From the NCBI GenBank assembly GCA_949299115.1, contig CASFZH010000020.1, positions 1 through 52,118 on the forward strand: a stretch of 52,118 nucleotides of DNA, read 5' to 3'. Under the pieces are notes generated by a model. That model was not told where the DNA came from. It did not search any database and worked only from the letters and a program-made list of their open reading frames with translations. Each line of letters opens with the position of its first letter. Position 1 is the first letter of the stretch. The position numbers and the translations under genes are program-made. This document shows positions 34,954 to 44,948 of the stretch, one piece after another. The stretch is from an uncultured Helicobacter sp. (lineage in GTDB: Bacteria; Campylobacterota; Campylobacteria; Campylobacterales; Helicobacteraceae).

Positions 34954-35067
34954 TGTGTTCTCCTTATAATTATCTTAAATCCTATAAAGTCAAAAATCTT
35001 AATGAAAATGATATTATGGCGGGCGATACAATGTCATTCTATTTCCTTATATTTCTCTGTTATCACA

Positions 35068-36231
35068 TTAATCTAAATGGAATACTTCATCAATATCAAG
35101 CCACATTTTTCCATTCTCTACTCCCTCTAGCGGAATCTGACACGTATCCGTGTGTTGCCACCACACTTTCGTTATGGAATCATTAGCAAGATGCTGCATA
35201 TCTTTTTCAAAATCCTCACCTGTGTATTCAAAATAGGCAAAGAGTCTATCGCCATGATGATAAATGCTATAATTTTGTATATGAGCTTTTTTTAAGGCAT
35301 CATTTACGCCTAACCAAGAATTAGCATGTAATCTTTTGTATTCTTCTAGTTTGTCTTTTTTTATTTGTATGATTTGTGCAAATCGTTGCACAGCGGGGTT
35401 AATCTTATACAACATAAAGGCATTGTTGCTAAAAATATTTTGTATACTACTAGAATCTAATCCTAGCTTTTGTAGATTCTCAAATACGATATTTGTCCAA
35501 ATCTTGGGACGTAATCCACTTACTGGGAAGTTACTGCCAAAAAGTACTTTTTGAGAATCAAAAGATTCAATGGCTATACTAATAAGTGTAGTATAGATAT
35601 GAGAATCTATCGTATCAGTGAAATTATCCATGCTTGAGAGTTTGCAATACACGTTTGGATACTGTCCTAGAATACGCATATCATTTGTATATTGTTGTAA
35701 ATCTCCATAAAAATTTGGATTCCCAAAATGGTTGAGCACAAAAATACAATTTGGAATCTCTCTTACTAAAGTAATAAGATATGGCAAATCATAAGCATTG
35801 ATACAGCATTCAAAAACAGGATTTGTAGCGGTAAGGGCAAAGTGCTGAAGTCCTTCTTTAAAACTTAAGCTTTGCAATCTTTGTTTAGAATCTTGTGTGT
35901 GTAAAACTTCCCTGAAACCACAGAGTTTTTTAGATTCTATATCCTTTGTAAAGGTAGCATAATCCTCTATCTTTCCACCTAAAGTAAAACCCAACATTTT
36001 TGATTTCTGTCTTGCAAGATTTGTTATAAAACTGATTTCTTGAATCTTATTTTTAGAATCTGATTCCATATAAATGCCACCAGCAAAACGTAAACCGTCA
36101 TATTCCTGCATATATTCCTCAAAACTAAAATCTTTATTCAAGGAAGAATTTAAAATCCAATCTAACGTAACCAAACCTCTATCCCAAATATGAAAATGTG
36201 TATCAAGTATCCGTATGTCCCGCAATGTCAT
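35068..36231 (-). CDS. amidohydrolase-mutarotase fusion (fuconolactonase-like plus RhaM/FucU-like)
   Basis: Residues 1-280 form an amidohydrolase-2 barrel: DTHFHIWD (His-x-His metal site), FVLNHFGNPN, and VLFGSNFPVSGL near the end. Residues about 285-387 are an L-rhamnose-mutarotase-type domain: QRFAQIIQIKKDKLEEYKRL, YSIYHHGDRLFAYFEY, then KVWWQHTD. The first should open L-fuconolactone or a related lactone, and the second interconverts sugar anomers. In C. jejuni these are two genes, cj0487 and cj0488; here one frame covers both. AAGGAAAAG before ATG 36231 decides the start; the frame upstream overlaps fucP. Confidence 0.85.
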   Translation of the reverse strand: MTLRDIRILDTHFHIWDRGLVTLDWILNSSLNKDFSFEEYMQEYDGLRFAGGIYMESDSKNKIQEISFITNLARQKSKMLGFTLGGKIEDYATFTKDIESKKLCGFREVLHTQDSKQRLQSLSFKEGLQHFALTATNPVFECCINAYDLPYLITLVREIPNCIFVLNHFGNPNFYGDLQQYTNDMRILGQYPNVYCKLSSMDNFTDTIDSHIYTTLISIAIESFDSQKVLFGSNFPVSGLRPKIWTNIVFENLQKLGLDSSSIQNIFSNNAFMLYKINPAVQRFAQIIQIKKDKLEEYKRLHANSWLGVNDALKKAHIQNYSIYHHGDRLFAYFEYTGEDFEKDMQHLANDSITKVWWQHTDTCQIPLEGVENGKMWLDIDEVFHLD

Positions 36232-36245
36232 CGCTTTTCCTTCTA

Positions 36246-37502
36246 TTAAACTTGAATTTTGCAGCCAAAGAAACCATACCAAGCCACATAGGCAAAGCAT
36301 GGTATTAAAAGAGTATATCCAGCTCCAGTGCCAAATGTATCGTTCACATATCCCATTATAGATGGCATAATGGCTCCTCCCACGATACTCATAATTAAAA
36401 GTGAACTAGCAAATTTCATTTGTGTGGAGGCTAACTTCTTTGTAGCAAGTGCGAAAATGGTAGGAAAAGAAATACTCATAAAGAAAAAGAGGCAAATAAG
36501 TGCAAAAATGCTAAAAAATCCATGTGCAAAAAACAATAAAACACAAATAAGCATATTTATAAGGCTATACATACCAAGAATCTTTGCAGATTCTATTTTT
36601 TTCATAAGCGGTGTTGTTAAGATTCTTCCAAACATAAAAGCAATAAGAGCCACACTGAAATAATATGCTCCTTGCGAATCGCTTAACCCCTCATAATGCT
36701 CCACTGCATAATTAATAAAAAATGCTCCCGCTCCTACTTGAGCGGCTATATAAAGAAATTGTGCTAAAAGCCCAAAATAAAAGTGCTTATAATAAAACAC
36801 TGCAATAGGGCTATTAGATTGAGATTCTATATATGTTGGAATCTGTTTTATAATGATTTCTTTTTGTTCTTCGGGTAAGTTTATTAATAGAAAAACTAAA
36901 GCGATGAGAATCACTACAATCGCAATCCCCACATAGACTAATTGTACATTTCCCATGTTTTGAATCAAAAGCTGCTCTTTTAATTCAATGCTTGCATTAT
37001 CAGGGGCTTTTGTAATTGAGAGGAATAAATATCCTGCAAGGATTGGACCTATAAATTGCCCAAAGCCATTAAAGCTTTGTGCAGCATTGATTCTAAAACT
37101 TGCATTCTTTTCATTACCTAGCTTTGTAATATACGCATTAGCATTTGTCTCTAAACTTCCAAGTCCACATGCTAGGATAAAAAATGCCAAGAGAAAAAAG
37201 CTAAAGCTTGCCATGTTGGTTGCGGGAATAATCAAGACACAGCCTAGTGCATACAGTCCTAATCCCATTAAGATTCCAATTTTATATGAGAATCTTTGAG
37301 CGATAAACCCAGCAGGTAAAGCAATAATGAAATAAGCTCCAAAATATGCCATTTGCAGAAAGCCACTTTCATACTGTGTGATATGGAGATGATTTTGAAA
37401 ATTTTTGTTCATCACATCAACCAAACCATAGCTAAGTCCCCATAGAAAAAATAAAGAAGTTACCAAAACAATAGCGATTTTTATCTGTATATCACTTTTC
37501 AT
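36246..37502 (-). CDS. fucP: L-fucose:proton symporter
   Basis: A 12-helix major-facilitator transporter of 418 residues. The residues essential in E. coli FucP are conserved: Asp29 in LVDVMNKNFQ (Asp46 in E. coli) and Glu118 in GLGSLETNANAY (Glu135). SFNGFGQFIGPILAGYLF and IFALATKK are other family features. It imports L-fucose from host mucin or microbiota by proton symport. GAGGAG precedes ATG 37502. It lies between the dehydrogenase and the amidohydrolase genes as cj0486 does in C. jejuni, with the next start 15 bp after its stop. Confidence 0.92.
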   Translation of the reverse strand: MKSDIQIKIAIVLVTSLFFLWGLSYGLVDVMNKNFQNHLHITQYESGFLQMAYFGAYFIIALPAGFIAQRFSYKIGILMGLGLYALGCVLIIPATNMASFSFFLLAFFILACGLGSLETNANAYITKLGNEKNASFRINAAQSFNGFGQFIGPILAGYLFLSITKAPDNASIELKEQLLIQNMGNVQLVYVGIAIVVILIALVFLLINLPEEQKEIIIKQIPTYIESQSNSPIAVFYYKHFYFGLLAQFLYIAAQVGAGAFFINYAVEHYEGLSDSQGAYYFSVALIAFMFGRILTTPLMKKIESAKILGMYSLINMLICVLLFFAHGFFSIFALICLFFFMSISFPTIFALATKKLASTQMKFASSLLIMSIVGGAIMPSIMGYVNDTFGTGAGYTLLIPCFAYVAWYGFFGCKIQV

Positions 37503-37550
37503 AATTGCTCCTCAAATAATTTCCGTAGTTTGCTCTGCGATATGTGGCAT

Positions 37551-38312
<762 letters not shown>

Positions 38313-38335
<23 letters not shown>

Positions 38336-38858
38336 AGTTTGCTCCTTGTTTATGATATGAGGTTTTGAGTGAAAGTAATGCTACTATGCCAAAAACGGCT
38401 ACAAGTGCTACTGCAATTAAGCCTAATTTGTGATTATGTGTGTGAAACTCTACAAAGCTTTTGAGATTTGGGGCAAAGCCACCAAGATTCCCCAGTGAAC
38501 CAATGAGAGCTAGACCTACTACCGCACTTTTGTCTGATAGCATTTGTGTGGGAAGATTCCAAAAAATTGGTTGCACGACAATAAACCCGATGGCAGCTAA
38601 ACTTATAAATAATAAAAAAATCCAAATGTTGCTAGCCAATGAAGCACAGATTATACTTATAATGGCTAAAGATAAAAGGAATATGGCAAAAACACGCATT
38701 GATACAAGTAGTCTGCTATGGAGGTAGAGACACAACATAAGGAGGATAAAAGGCAGAATCTTATAACGCATTTTTCTACAAATAGAATCTAATGACACGT
38801 CATTGTGAGATTCCAAATTATCAGATTCCAAAGGCATAGCAGATGGATTTTTTTTCAT
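38313..38858 (-). pseudogene. MFS transporter (cj0484-like), in-frame internal deletion
   Basis: The 181-residue frame begins with a hydrophilic N-terminus and first helix (MRYKILPFILLMLCLYL) typical of sugar-acid MFS proteins. It then goes directly to late helices (FAIFLLSLAIISIICASLAS, FIVVQPIFWNLPTQMLSD, LALIGSLGNLGGFAPN). The family is about 400-430 residues with 12 helices; here about five remain and the LDR-type loop after helix 1 is missing. The frame is intact across the join, so an in-frame deletion of about 700 bp is the simplest reading. A transporter of this size is unlikely to work. AGGAAT precedes ATG, and its stop overlaps the dehydrogenase gene by 23 bp. Confidence 0.75.
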
Positions 38859-38892
38859 ACTATATTCCTAATCATATTGCTATATTCTCATA

Positions 38893-40068
38893 TCAACAAG
38901 TTGTAGCTAAACGCCAGATTGAAAAATCATTTTGCTCATTTATTTCCGCTTTTGTAAGTCTGCCTTGTCCCAATGAAATAATAAAATCTAGCAATTCATC
39001 TCTTTTTTCTATTAATGTCTTTGTACCATCTAAAATATCTCCCGCATTGACATCAATGCAATCATTCATATCTCTAAATGTTTTTGTATTAGATGAAAGC
39101 TTTATCGTTGGCGTTATGGGGGAGCCCGTTGGTGTGCCACGACCTGTAGTAAAAACACAAAGATTGCAGCCTCCAGCTACCATACCCGATAATTGCTCTA
39201 TGTCATTTCCGGGTGTATTCATGAGAGTTAATCCCCTATTTACAATTTTTTCTGCATATTCTTTAACGTCTACAAGAGGTTTTGTCCCCGCTTTGTAGAT
39301 ACAACCTAATGATTTTTCCTCAATACTTGATAATCCACCAGCGATATTACCCGGGCTTGGATTTGAGCCGCGTATATCAGAATGAGAATCTAAAACAAGT
39401 TTTTCAAATCCCATAATGACTTCATATACTCTCTTTTTTATTGTTTCATTGATAGCACGTTTTGCTAGTAAATGTTCAGCTCCTATAAGTTCTGTTGTTT
39501 CAGCTAAAATGACAGAGCCACCATTTTCGATAATAAAATCACTTACTGCACCCAAAGCAGGATTAGCAGAAAGCCCAGAAAACGCATCACTACCTCCGCA
39601 TTCCGTGCCAAGTATAATATCACTCCAATTACCAATGCTTTTTTGTATTTTTGCAGCATTCTCTAACATGGATTCCACAATCGCACTGCCTTTTCTTATA
39701 GTATTATCATTACCACCTTCTTCTTGGATTATTATATAATGCACTTCTTTATAAGGAGTTTCTTGCTTGATTGCTTGTGCTAGCTCATTTGCCTGCACGA
39801 CCTCACAACCAAGCCCTACAATCAAAACTCCATAAACATTTGGATTTGTGCCATGCCCAATTAAAACTTTTTTAGTTTGTGCAGCATCATAATCAAGCTG
39901 CGAACAACCATGTTGATGAGTGATGTATGCAGCTTGTGGATTGGCTCTTGCTATCTTCTCGACACATTTATTTGCACAATGTACACTAGGAATAATAATC
40001 ACTTTATTACGTAACCCAAAACTCTCATCTTCTCGTCTGTATCCATATAATGTTGCATCTATCATCAT
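38893..40068 (-). CDS. UxaA-like sugar-acid dehydratase, large (C-terminal) part
   Basis: This is the catalytic domain of the altronate/galactarate dehydratase family: GHGTNPNVYGVLIVGLGCEV, GTECGGSDAFSGLSANPALG, and GRGTPTGSPITPTIKLSSNT. Conserved cysteines in HCANKC, GTECGG, GGCNLC are consistent with an iron centre. In C. jejuni the same enzyme is also split (cj0482 and cj0483) and should dehydrate L-fuconate to the 2-keto-3-deoxy acid. The 391 residues cover the whole domain. AAAGGAA precedes ATG. It is followed 34 bp later by the MFS remnant. Confidence 0.88.
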   Translation of the reverse strand: MMIDATLYGYRREDESFGLRNKVIIIPSVHCANKCVEKIARANPQAAYITHQHGCSQLDYDAAQTKKVLIGHGTNPNVYGVLIVGLGCEVVQANELAQAIKQETPYKEVHYIIIQEEGGNDNTIRKGSAIVESMLENAAKIQKSIGNWSDIILGTECGGSDAFSGLSANPALGAVSDFIIENGGSVILAETTELIGAEHLLAKRAINETIKKRVYEVIMGFEKLVLDSHSDIRGSNPSPGNIAGGLSSIEEKSLGCIYKAGTKPLVDVKEYAEKIVNRGLTLMNTPGNDIEQLSGMVAGGCNLCVFTTGRGTPTGSPITPTIKLSSNTKTFRDMNDCIDVNAGDILDGTKTLIEKRDELLDFIISLGQGRLTKAEINEQNDFSIWRLATTC

Positions 40069-40173
40069 ATTTTCCTTTTTTCACTAAACTTCATTTTTGC
40101 AAGAAATACGCATGTATAGAAACCCACAAAAGTATTAACCTTGTAAATAGCTATAACGCAATATTCTAGGCTA

Positions 40174-40440
40174 TTATGATTGCGTCAAATCGCCTCTGCC
40201 TCGTATTCCTTCTATATTATGTATGTGTACATGTTCACCTTTAGTAATATTGCAACTAGCCTTACCTATGGCTTCACCATATTTTATGATGAGATCACCT
40301 TTCATTATATTTTGTAGGGCAAATTTATGCCCGCTTTTAATAGATTCCAAAAGCACAACATTTCCCAATATATCCCCGCCTTTACAATCTCTCAAGGCAG
40401 TAGCAACATTATCTTTTGTACTTATCGTTATATAATCCAT
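40174..40440 (-). CDS. UxaA-like dehydratase, small SAF-domain subunit
   Basis: The 88 residues form the SAF domain found at the N-terminus of UxaA/GarD: DNVATALRDCKGGDILGNVV and KGDLIIKYGEAIGKASCNIT then KGEHVHIHN. It is a small beta-clip domain thought to bind or gate the substrate of the large part at 38893-40068, from which it is separated by 105 bp. The 0482/0483 split of C. jejuni is the same. AAAGG precedes ATG 40440, and its start lies 9 bp after the aldolase stop. Confidence 0.88.
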   Translation of the reverse strand: MDYITISTKDNVATALRDCKGGDILGNVVLLESIKSGHKFALQNIMKGDLIIKYGEAIGKASCNITKGEHVHIHNIEGIRGRGDLTQS

Positions 40441-40449
40441 GTTAAACCT

Positions 40450-41364
40450 TTATAGAGTGCTTAAACCAACTTCTGTATCTATGGCTTTTATTATTGCCTT
40501 TGCTTTCTCCTTTTGAGAATCTAGATTCTGATATAATTGCTTATCAATAATATGCGGTGTAGCAAGATTGTGAAAATTAAATCCTCGTGCCTCTAAGAGC
40601 AAGGCATATCCAAGCGGAAAGGGGAGTGTCCCTGCAAAACGGATGGCTTTAAGAATGGATTTTTGTAATTTTTGTGCTTTTTGATAGTCTTTTGCTAAAA
40701 AGCTTGTGTAAATGCCGCTCATAATTTCTGGAAATACACCACCGCAAGAAGTCATAGAACCCTTAGCACCGCACAACAAAGCACCAAAATAATATTCCTC
40801 TCTACCCACAAAAATAGCAAAATTATCAGAGCCAGCAACATCGCTAAAATGTGCAAAATCCACAGCAGAGCCTGCAGAATCTTTCATGCCAACAATATTA
40901 TCTATTCTACTTAATGCCTCAACGACTCTAAGACTTAGGGCTGGGGCAAAGAGGGGAATATTATAAATATAGAGTGGTAATGCTACATTGTTTGCAATGT
41001 AACGAAAATACGCAATCATATTATCTTCACTCAAGGGATAATAGAACGGTGGTTGTAGTAATAACGCATCAACGCCTATCTTTTTTGCCTCATGGGCTAA
41101 AGCCAATGTCTCATCATATACACATGAGCCAATACCGCTAATAACTGGGACTTTTTTGTTAGCGATATCTACACTTAACTGCATTAATGTTACTTTCTTT
41201 TCAAAATCAAGTGCCAACCCATCTCCAGCTGAACCATTACAAAAGATTCCATTAAGCCCTTGTGAGATTCCAAAATCTGCAATCCTTTGATATTCCTTAG
41301 CATATATGCTTTTGTCGCTATTGTATGGAGTGAGCATCGCAGGGAATGTGCCATGTAAAATCAT
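40450..41364 (-). CDS. DapA-family aldolase (cj0481-like)
   Basis: An N-acetylneuraminate lyase/dihydrodipicolinate synthase-type barrel of 304 residues. The Schiff-base Lys is in NIVGMKDSAG, the proton-relay Tyr in LPLYIYNIP, and the substrate loop is CNGSAGDGLALD, where DHDPS would have GTTGE. The changed loop argues for a keto-deoxy sugar acid instead of aspartate semialdehyde as substrate. In C. jejuni it cleaves 2-keto-3-deoxy-L-fuconate to pyruvate and lactaldehyde. GAGGAG precedes ATG 41364. It is the first structural gene of the operon, behind a strong palindrome. Confidence 0.88.
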   Translation of the reverse strand: MILHGTFPAMLTPYNSDKSIYAKEYQRIADFGISQGLNGIFCNGSAGDGLALDFEKKVTLMQLSVDIANKKVPVISGIGSCVYDETLALAHEAKKIGVDALLLQPPFYYPLSEDNMIAYFRYIANNVALPLYIYNIPLFAPALSLRVVEALSRIDNIVGMKDSAGSAVDFAHFSDVAGSDNFAIFVGREEYYFGALLCGAKGSMTSCGGVFPEIMSGIYTSFLAKDYQKAQKLQKSILKAIRFAGTLPFPLGYALLLEARGFNFHNLATPHIIDKQLYQNLDSQKEKAKAIIKAIDTEVGLSTL

Positions 41365-41396
41365 AATATCTCCTCGTAGTAATGTACATATATTAT

Positions 41397-41441
41397 TACT
41401 TATTTTATATATAAAATATTTTTTTATATATAAAATAAGTA
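41397..41441. promoter_or_regulatory. 18-bp inverted repeat, candidate operator of the fucose-type operon
   Basis: TACTTATTTTATATATAA is perfectly mirrored as its complement after nine bases. It ends 33 bases upstream of the aldolase start and lies in the 237-bp gap after the IclR gene. IclR proteins bind palindromes in front of catabolic operons. Because the bases are almost all A and T, it may also be a simple AT hairpin. Confidence 0.5.
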
Positions 41442-41601
41442 CAATAATCTATTAATTTTTACAAAAAGTAACTTATTAACAATAAATATGTATATAAAAT
41501 CTACTTTATTGTCATTAAAATATCATTTTTAGAGGCTATATTACAAATGAAAATAGAAAATGTGTAAAAAAGAAAATACAGTTATTTTATACAGTACATA
41601 T

Positions 41602-42312
41602 TTAATACGGAATCAAACAAGGATTATAAGTTTTTATGTAGGTAATTGTATCTTTAAGGCTTAGGGGATTGTCCAAAATATGTATATAAGAAAGCGTAAT
41701 TGCACCCAAAAGCTTATGATTAAAAGCTGAAAATAGCGGAATAGAAATATCAATAATCCCTCGTGTATAGAAAGAACGACTTATATAAAAACTTTTATCT
41801 CGAATTTTTTTAAAAACATCATGATAAGTATGTATGCCCAATATCCTTGTCTGTTCATTTTCTGGTAAATATGCTAAAAGTAGCATACCAGAATTAGTGT
41901 GGCACATGGGCTTCGTATAGCCAATCTTAACAGAAAATCCTATTTTTGTATCAGGATAAGCACGTGCAATAACAGAAATATTGGAATCTGTCTGAATAAC
42001 AAAATGACAAGATTGATGGGTATATTGACTAATTTTATCTAAAATGGGCGATACACATTCTAAAAGCGTGGAATTATCCCTAAAGTGCATGCCTAACAGA
42101 AAGATTTTATGAGTGAGTACAAAAGTTTCAGAATGTATATCCTTTGTGATGTAGCCACTCGATTGTAAAACTTGAACGATACGATAAATTTGCGAAATAC
42201 TCATTTGTAACTCTGTGGCAAGATTTTGTAAAGTTACAGGAAATTTTTGTGTTGCCATAAATTCTAATATTTTCAGCCCCTTAGTTAACGCAGGTGCAGA
42301 ATATTTTTGCAT
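41602..42312 (-). CDS. IclR-family transcriptional regulator (cj0480c-like)
   Basis: A winged helix-turn-helix lies at residues about 10-65 (NLATELQMSISQIYRIVQVL then QSSGYITKD), followed by the IclR effector domain with SCHFVIQTDSNISVIARAYP and HTNSGMLLLAYLPENE. The 236 residues are slightly short; the C-terminal GAITL strand is present but the last helix is trimmed. It would sense a pathway intermediate and control the operon downstream. AAGGGAG precedes ATG 42312. In C. jejuni the orthologue position is the first gene of the fucose locus. Confidence 0.85.
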   Translation of the reverse strand: MQKYSAPALTKGLKILEFMATQKFPVTLQNLATELQMSISQIYRIVQVLQSSGYITKDIHSETFVLTHKIFLLGMHFRDNSTLLECVSPILDKISQYTHQSCHFVIQTDSNISVIARAYPDTKIGFSVKIGYTKPMCHTNSGMLLLAYLPENEQTRILGIHTYHDVFKKIRDKSFYISRSFYTRGIIDISIPLFSAFNHKLLGAITLSYIHILDNPLSLKDTITYIKTYNPCLIPY

Positions 42313-43058
42313 AATACTCCCTTTATTAAAATGATAGGTATTGATTATATCCTAATTACTTTTATGAACACTTAAGGTCAAAAATTTTGCTTGAGATTTT
42401 ACAAAGAGAGTTTGGAAGTCAATCATAGAAAATCAAAGCATTTTTCTCTAATCTGCATAAAAAATATGACATAGATACAGTTAAAATAATCTAGCGTCAG
42501 AAAGCATATCGCAACCTAGTATAATATGCTTCCTCTTTTCTTGCTTTAGATATGGAATCTTGAAGGCAATGGCTTTGTATTGCTTATCGGGATTAGGAAA
42601 ATTTTGCAACCATTTCTCATATAATGGTGTCATCACCTCTGCTGGGGCAATCGCGTTCACTCTTCTCTTACATTATCTTTTGCAAAAGCACAAGCCCATT
42701 CTTGTGTAAAACCAAATAGAATCTACTCGCAAGATTCTGTAGCTCATCTTAGATTAACAAATAAGTTATGGATTCTTTGTGATACAGTCCTATAATAGCA
42801 AAATGTCATAATGAAAATCCCCTTAGCTTTTTATCTCTGCTAAAGATATTTGTTATTGATTTGTTTCATAAGAAATTCATAAGAATCTTCATAGTAACAT
42901 GGCTTTGCTAGAAGTTTCAATAATCATATTTTTTAAATCATTCCAACACAGCAATTTCCCACACTAATGTCTAATTACGTTAGAATCTTGTCTTGCATAA
43001 TCTTAATTGGCATAATGCCAACTGATTCCACATTAACTTTGTTATTTAAGGAAATGTA
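42313..43058. other. intergenic with a duplicated dehydrogenase fragment
   Basis: Apart from the gene fragment at 42552-42715 nothing coding is seen. Upstream of the DMT exporter there is a reasonable ribosome site but no promoter I would name with confidence. Confidence 0.5.
42552..42715 (-). pseudogene. 164-bp copy of the short-chain dehydrogenase gene
   Basis: This segment matches 37694-37854 in the same orientation with a few substitutions and one net 3-base insertion exactly at the frameshift site (GTAAGAGAAGAGTGA here, GTAAAAGAGTGA there). Both copies carry the same stop. The copy lies 240 bp upstream of the regulator gene, so the two copies flank a 4.7-kb block as direct repeats. It is too short to make a protein. 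It marks a past duplication or rearrangement of the locus. Confidence 0.88.
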
Positions 43059-43964
43059 ATGAATTGTTACAAGGGACATATTCTTGCTCTCTTTACCATT
43101 TTTGTTTGGGGTAGTACCTTTAGTTCAACAAAAATACTTTTAGAGGATTTTAACGCCATTGAAATTCTTTTTATTCGCTTTTTTATTGCTTATATTGTAC
43201 TGTTTGTCTTGCATTATAAAAGCTTGGGATTCTTAGGAAGAAATTTAGAATTTTTGTTTTTCTTGGCAGGACTTTGTGGGGCTTGTTTCTACTTTTTGTT
43301 AGAAAATATCGCCTTAGGTTATACAAGTGCTTCTAATGCTTCTTTACTTGTAGCAATAAGCCCTCTTTTTACGGTATTTCTTGGCTTTATACTATATCGC
43401 AAACCTATCACTAAACTCTTTTTATTTGGGACTATGTTAGCCTTTGTAGGCGTTGCTTTTGTTGTTTTAAGGGGAGAATGGCATTTTTCTTTCATTGGTG
43501 ATGTGCTGTGCATCTTAGCTGGGCTTATGTGGTCTTTTTATACGCTTATAATAGATAAGGTTTTTTTGCGTTGCAAGAGTGAAAGTTCTCTTGCTATCAC
43601 AAAAAAGATCTTTTTTTATGGACTTGTTTGCATTTTTCCATTATGGCTTTGGCAAATATGGCTTTGGCAAAGCACAATACAATACAATGCACTTGGAATA
43701 GATAGCTTTTTACAGAGATTTACTAACCCTTATAATCTTTTGAATCTAGCTTTTTTAGGTTGTGTAGCTTCTGCAATTTGCTATTTGACTTGGAATACAG
43801 CTTTGAATATTTTAGGTGCCTTAAAAGCAAGTGTGTATCTCTATGCTGTGCCAGTAATTGGTGTGTTTGTAGCTACAATAAGCCTTGGTGAAACAGTAAC
43901 TTTATCTATGATTGTTGGAGGTTTTTTAGTGCTCTTTGGTTTGTTTATAAGTCAAAGGGCATAG
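43059..43964 (+). CDS. EamA/DMT-family transporter
   Basis: Ten membrane helices in two EamA repeats: FTIFVWGSTFSSTKILLEDF opens the first, and the second begins IGDVLCILAGLMWSFYTLII. Members export amino acids or other metabolites across the inner membrane. The substrate cannot be read from sequence. The length (301) is normal. AAGGAAA precedes ATG 43059. It stands alone between two long noncoding stretches. Confidence 0.88.
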   Translation: MNCYKGHILALFTIFVWGSTFSSTKILLEDFNAIEILFIRFFIAYIVLFVLHYKSLGFLGRNLEFLFFLAGLCGACFYFLLENIALGYTSASNASLLVAISPLFTVFLGFILYRKPITKLFLFGTMLAFVGVAFVVLRGEWHFSFIGDVLCILAGLMWSFYTLIIDKVFLRCKSESSLAITKKIFFYGLVCIFPLWLWQIWLWQSTIQYNALGIDSFLQRFTNPYNLLNLAFLGCVASAICYLTWNTALNILGALKASVYLYAVPVIGVFVATISLGETVTLSMIVGGFLVLFGLFISQRA

Positions 43965-44948
43965 AAATATTTGGCGTAAGATATTTGGTGTTCAAGAAAT
44001 TTCAATTTTGTCAGAAAAGACAGAGTTTGTTGAGATTATAAAGTGGATTGAAAGAATCTGTGTTTGTGATGCAATGACTGTGAAAATATTGAGTATCGTA
44101 TCTGTCATTCTTGTCGTTAGATTCTTGAAATCTCATAGATGTGAATGTAGGTTTTGATAGATTTTTAAGACATCTTTATGTTTTTCTAAATATTTTTGAG
44201 TGCTTGAGTATCTATCTTGCGTATAAAATACCAAAAGCAACTCACGGTATCACAATTCTTTAATAGATATTCATGTTTTCATTTTAGTTACAATTATAGT
44301 ATTTGTATCGTAGCCAAGCTTATATTGGTGATTATGTATAATATTTATTATCAGCATTGATATCTTTTGTATTATCTAGGGCTAGAAGTCTAAGTCATTT
44401 TCTACATTTAAGCTGTCTTGTTTTTGAGTTTTATTTGCATTCCTTCCTTTCTCACACTTACCTCCTGTTGTTATACTAAGTCCCATCTTGTTATGTCTCT
44501 TATTTTTGTGATGTTGAGTGAATGCAAAATATTTTTACTTATAGGTTTACGTTTGTATCTCATACAACCTTATTGTATAGACTTTATACTAAAGCTTACA
44601 AGAGTCATGACTAAAAATTGTTAATGATAGTTTCCTACCAAGCCAAGTAATTAAAATAATGTAGAATAGCGAGAAATACAAGCAGTGAATCATATCAAGG
44701 ATAAAAATACTTTTTTATGGACTTTTTAGGCTTAAGAATACCAAGAATCACAAGAAAGTAAATGTATTGTCGGATTTAAAAAGCATTGATTTCAAAAGCG
44801 ATCCATTGTATCTTCATTCGTGATACATAGTTGCTTTGATATGTATCACTGGGAATATAGACGAAATGTTATAGAATATCGTTCGTTATCCATTCACACG
44901 AATCACGCAAAAAAGTGAAATTTATGCATTACATAATCAAATATATCT
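43965..44948. other. long intergenic region, no gene seen
   Basis: Nearly 1 kb without supportable coding sequence. A frame at 44418-44624 has unnatural Cys- and Leu-rich content and overlaps a weak copy of the dispersed repeat (about 44508-44535), so I leave it out. Fragments such as TTGTCAGAAAAGACAG and TCATTCTTGTCGTTAG suggest decayed repeat material. Confidence 0.4.

Noticed and set aside
41398-41440. the AT palindrome as a terminator of the IclR gene
   Set aside because: The stem is nearly all A-T pairs, too weak for an intrinsic terminator; an operator is more plausible.
44418-44624. 68-codon frame, apparently with a lipobox-like LTSCC
   Set aside because: Composition is that of translated repeat sequence, and there is no ribosome site or homologue I can name.
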